From contig NZ_CP033019.1 of assembly GCF_003667705.1 (NCBI RefSeq), positions 1,860,001-1,924,000 of the forward strand: a DNA stretch of 64,000 nucleotides, written 5' to 3'. Every line of letters begins with the position of its first letter. Within the stretch, counting starts at the first letter, position 1. Positions 62,383-64,000 of the stretch are shown piece after piece. A program made the position numbers and the translations under genes. The stretch is from Janthinobacterium agaricidamnosum. Its GTDB lineage: Bacteria; Pseudomonadota; Gammaproteobacteria; Burkholderiales; Burkholderiaceae_D. Under the pieces are notes generated by a model. It saw only the letters and a program-made list of their open reading frames with translations. It ran no database searches and had not been told where the DNA came from.

Positions 62383-62408
62383 CGGCAAGCGTCCGGGGAC
62401 GCTTGCCG
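62383..62408 (-). other. Perfect 12-bp inverted repeat after lamB stop
   Basis: CGGCAAGCGTCC / GGACGCTTGCCG separated by 2 bases, some 20 bases beyond the lamB stop. No T tract follows; probably a 3'-end stabiliser upstream of the terminator. Confidence 0.6.
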
Positions 62409-62427
62409 ACGTTCTAGATGCCGGCGA

Positions 62428-63645
62428 TTACCACCAGCTTTCCACCTGGAAGCCCATCGAGCTGCCATTGGTCTTGCCACCGAACACGCCCGTCGACGAC
62501 AGCGCCGATTCCGCCGCGGCGGCCGACTGGGCTGCCTTGTTCCATTTGGCGTAGGTGTAGAAGGCGCGCAGCACGGGGCGCGACCAGAAGCTGTTGCCGG
62601 CCGACAGTTGCGGCGCGAAGGTCAGCTTGGTCAGGTTGCGGCTTTCGCCGCCTTCCGGCTTGACGATGTCGTGGCCCAGTTCCACGGCCAGGCTGTAGTT
62701 GTCCGTGAAGTGGTAGACGGGGCGCGCGCCGATCGACGTCCACTTGCTGCTCACGCCTGCCGTTTCCTTGTCTTCGTAGACGAAGGTACCCATGCCCGAC
62801 CAGGAACCTTTGGGCTGGATCATGATTTGTTCCGTCAGGCGCACGACCTTGTCATCCTTGCTGGCGCCCAGGCTGAAGCCGCCCGTGTTGGCCGCGCTGC
62901 CTTTGCCGTACTGCAGTGCCACCTTGTTGAAGCCGCCCAGCAGATTGCCTTGCGTATGCATGATGGTCAGCAAGTGGCCGCTGGCGATGGGGGCTGCGCC
63001 TTGCGCGTTGCGTTTCTGGTTGAATTGCAGGCCCAAGGTCAGTTCGCCGTCCGGATTGACCTTGATGCCGGAGAAGCGCAAGTCGTGGGACAGGCCCATG
63101 CGCTTGCTGTCGCCGTCGTCGGCCGTGCGCACGATGGCGTAGGCCAGCTTGGCCGCGCCCAGGTCGATGTTTTCCAGGCCGGCGCCAGGGCCGCTGTTAT
63201 TCCAGAAGTAGTAATCGGTGATGTGCACGTCCTGGCGGTCGTAGTAGCGCTTGCCGACCCAGGCGCGCGCTTCGGCGAAGGCGCCCGTGCCGATCTTGTC
63301 CGCCACCACGTTCATTTCGCGCCACGACGGGTCCGATTGTTCCCAGTCCTGGTTCTGGTTGACGGAGAACGCCACCAGGGTATTGATGCGGAAGGTGGTG
63401 CCGTTCGCTGCCTTGAAGGCCTCGCCGCCGAATTTCAGCTCGCCGTAGGTTTCGCACTCATTGCCCAGACGATATTTGGACGAGGCGCCGGCCAGGCCGA
63501 AACACGCTTCCTTGCCGCCTTCGCTGCTGGTGCCGATGCCCGAGCGGATGTAACCGCCGAAGTCGATCGGCAGGGCCGCCTGGGCCGACGCGCTCAAGGC
63601 CATGAGCACTGCCGCTGGCAACGCTTTCAAGAAAAATTTGTTCAT
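62428..63645 (-). CDS. lamB: Maltoporin
   Basis: 405-residue outer-membrane channel for maltodextrins. Signal peptide (FLKALPAAVLMALSASAQAA), then LPIDFGGYIRSGIGTSSEGG (LamB start, fit to the greasy slide) and an ACFGLAG...NECETYGELKFG disulfide pair as in LamB. It ends in the outer-membrane signature FQVESWW, with a terminal aromatic residue. The remainder is amphipathic strands. ATG 63645; three operators lie in its promoter. Confidence 0.92.
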   Translation of the reverse strand: MNKFFLKALPAAVLMALSASAQAALPIDFGGYIRSGIGTSSEGGKEACFGLAGASSKYRLGNECETYGELKFGGEAFKAANGTTFRINTLVAFSVNQNQDWEQSDPSWREMNVVADKIGTGAFAEARAWVGKRYYDRQDVHITDYYFWNNSGPGAGLENIDLGAAKLAYAIVRTADDGDSKRMGLSHDLRFSGIKVNPDGELTLGLQFNQKRNAQGAAPIASGHLLTIMHTQGNLLGGFNKVALQYGKGSAANTGGFSLGASKDDKVVRLTEQIMIQPKGSWSGMGTFVYEDKETAGVSSKWTSIGARPVYHFTDNYSLAVELGHDIVKPEGGESRNLTKLTFAPQLSAGNSFWSRPVLRAFYTYAKWNKAAQSAAAAESALSSTGVFGGKTNGSSMGFQVESWW

Positions 63646-63699
63646 TGTGTCTCCAGTGTTTTTATAGATGTGGGATCGGCGCGCATCACTTTGCACAAC

Positions 63700-63762
63700 C
63701 AAAGCGCTTTAACTATGTTTCAAAGCGCTTTGAGTATAGTTCAAAGCGCTTTGATAAGTAAA
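63700..63762 (-). promoter_or_regulatory. lamB promoter with three LacI-type operators
   Basis: Operators CAAAGCGCTTTA (63700-63711), CAAAGCGCTTTG (63721-63732) and CAAAGCGCTTTG (63742-63753). On the minus strand -35 TTTACT (63757-63762) and -10 TATACT (63733-63738) flank the third operator with an 18-base spacer. The design is the same as in front of the glucosidase gene, with one extra site downstream. Confidence 0.88.
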
Positions 63763-63865
63763 CTCGTTTTGTTCTTGGCGTCGTTCGGAAACTTTGTGGG
63801 TGTTGCGGAGAAACATCAAAGGCGGGCGACGGCGCGTGGGCGCCGCCGTGTATGGCAGGAGGAGA

Positions 63866-64000
63866 TCAGGAGGGAGTGTCGCAGGCGGGCAGGGTGGTCG
63901 AGTCCGTTGCCACAGGGGCAGGATGCCGCAGGAAGACCAGAATCAGTAGGGCCGAGGTCGTGGTAATGCTGGTCAGCACATACAGCAAGTGGCGGAAGGC
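63866..64000 (-). CDS. Membrane protein C-terminus, partial (start outside window)
   Basis: Last 44 residues of a minus-strand protein reading into the window: a membrane helix (YVLTSITTTSALLILVFL) and a short Pro/Thr/Cys tail ending ACDTPS. It could be the final helix of a transporter such as a major-facilitator sugar permease, consistent with the neighbouring lamB, but there is too little to identify it. Confidence 0.4.
   Translation of the reverse strand, partial: AFRHLLYVLTSITTTSALLILVFLRHPAPVATDSTTLPACDTPS

Overview
This window looks like chromosomal DNA from a high-GC betaproteobacterium of the Burkholderiales, most likely Oxalobacteraceae (Janthinobacterium/Massilia type). That placement is inferred from gene content and protein style (accA next to tilS, ubiUVT beside nrdDG, an AspT/AsdA operon, a MalEFGK operon under a LacI-type regulator); no database search was run. 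Coding density is high, and I see no CRISPR array, complete insertion sequence, integrase or prophage.

Layout. 1-5.6 kb is housekeeping: the 3' end of cysS, a DNA-3-methyladenine glycosylase, accA, tilS, lysC and tRNA-Ser(GCU). 6-7.6 kb is a chemoreceptor. 7.6-10.5 kb (minus) is an accessory island of probable immunity genes: two tandem PoNi-like genes (one frameshifted) and a membrane-anchored unknown, with no visible toxin. 10.7-14.4 kb has a secreted unknown, a DUF2325 protein behind a Fur-box-like site, a membrane thioredoxin fusion and a dmeRF-type Co/Ni efflux pair with its operator. 14.5-18.7 kb holds yjdM/phnA, an RlmN-type radical SAM enzyme, small unknowns, a TrpF-like protein and a LysR regulator. 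18.6-23.2 kb (minus) is a Pls/PosA-type one-module peptide synthetase with its phosphopantetheinyl transferase.

23.4-29.3 kb is an anaerobic-metabolism cluster: nrdD with its glycyl-radical domain on a separate small ORF, nrdG, and divergently ubiU-ubiV-ubiT for oxygen-independent ubiquinone synthesis. FNR-like sites lie in front of both units. 31-36.1 kb is an aspartate-alanine operon (two AspT-type exchangers and aspartate 4-decarboxylase). 36.2-41 kb is a TolC/HlyD/two ABC-2 permease exporter without an ATPase gene. 41-49 kb is a tightly coupled seven-gene locus: MoxR AAA+, two unknowns, a HExxH + VWA protein, then an unknown, a PaaK-like adenylate-forming enzyme and NadR. This is the best candidate for an under-described system.

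49-51.5 kb carries an AraC/GyrI regulator and metY. 51.5-63.7 kb (minus) is a maltose/maltodextrin regulon: lamB, a LacI-family regulator, then alpha-glucosidase-malK-malE-malF-malG-alpha-amylase-PfkB kinase. lamB and the operon share the same promoter design, with a CAAAGCGCTTTG operator inside the -35/-10 spacer.

Two families of dispersed palindromic repeats mark gene ends. One is REP-like (GTAGGTCGGATTA...TAATCCGAC), including a pair between malE and malF. The other is GGGGTCRGACCC...GGGTCYGACCCC, which brackets the MoxR operon.
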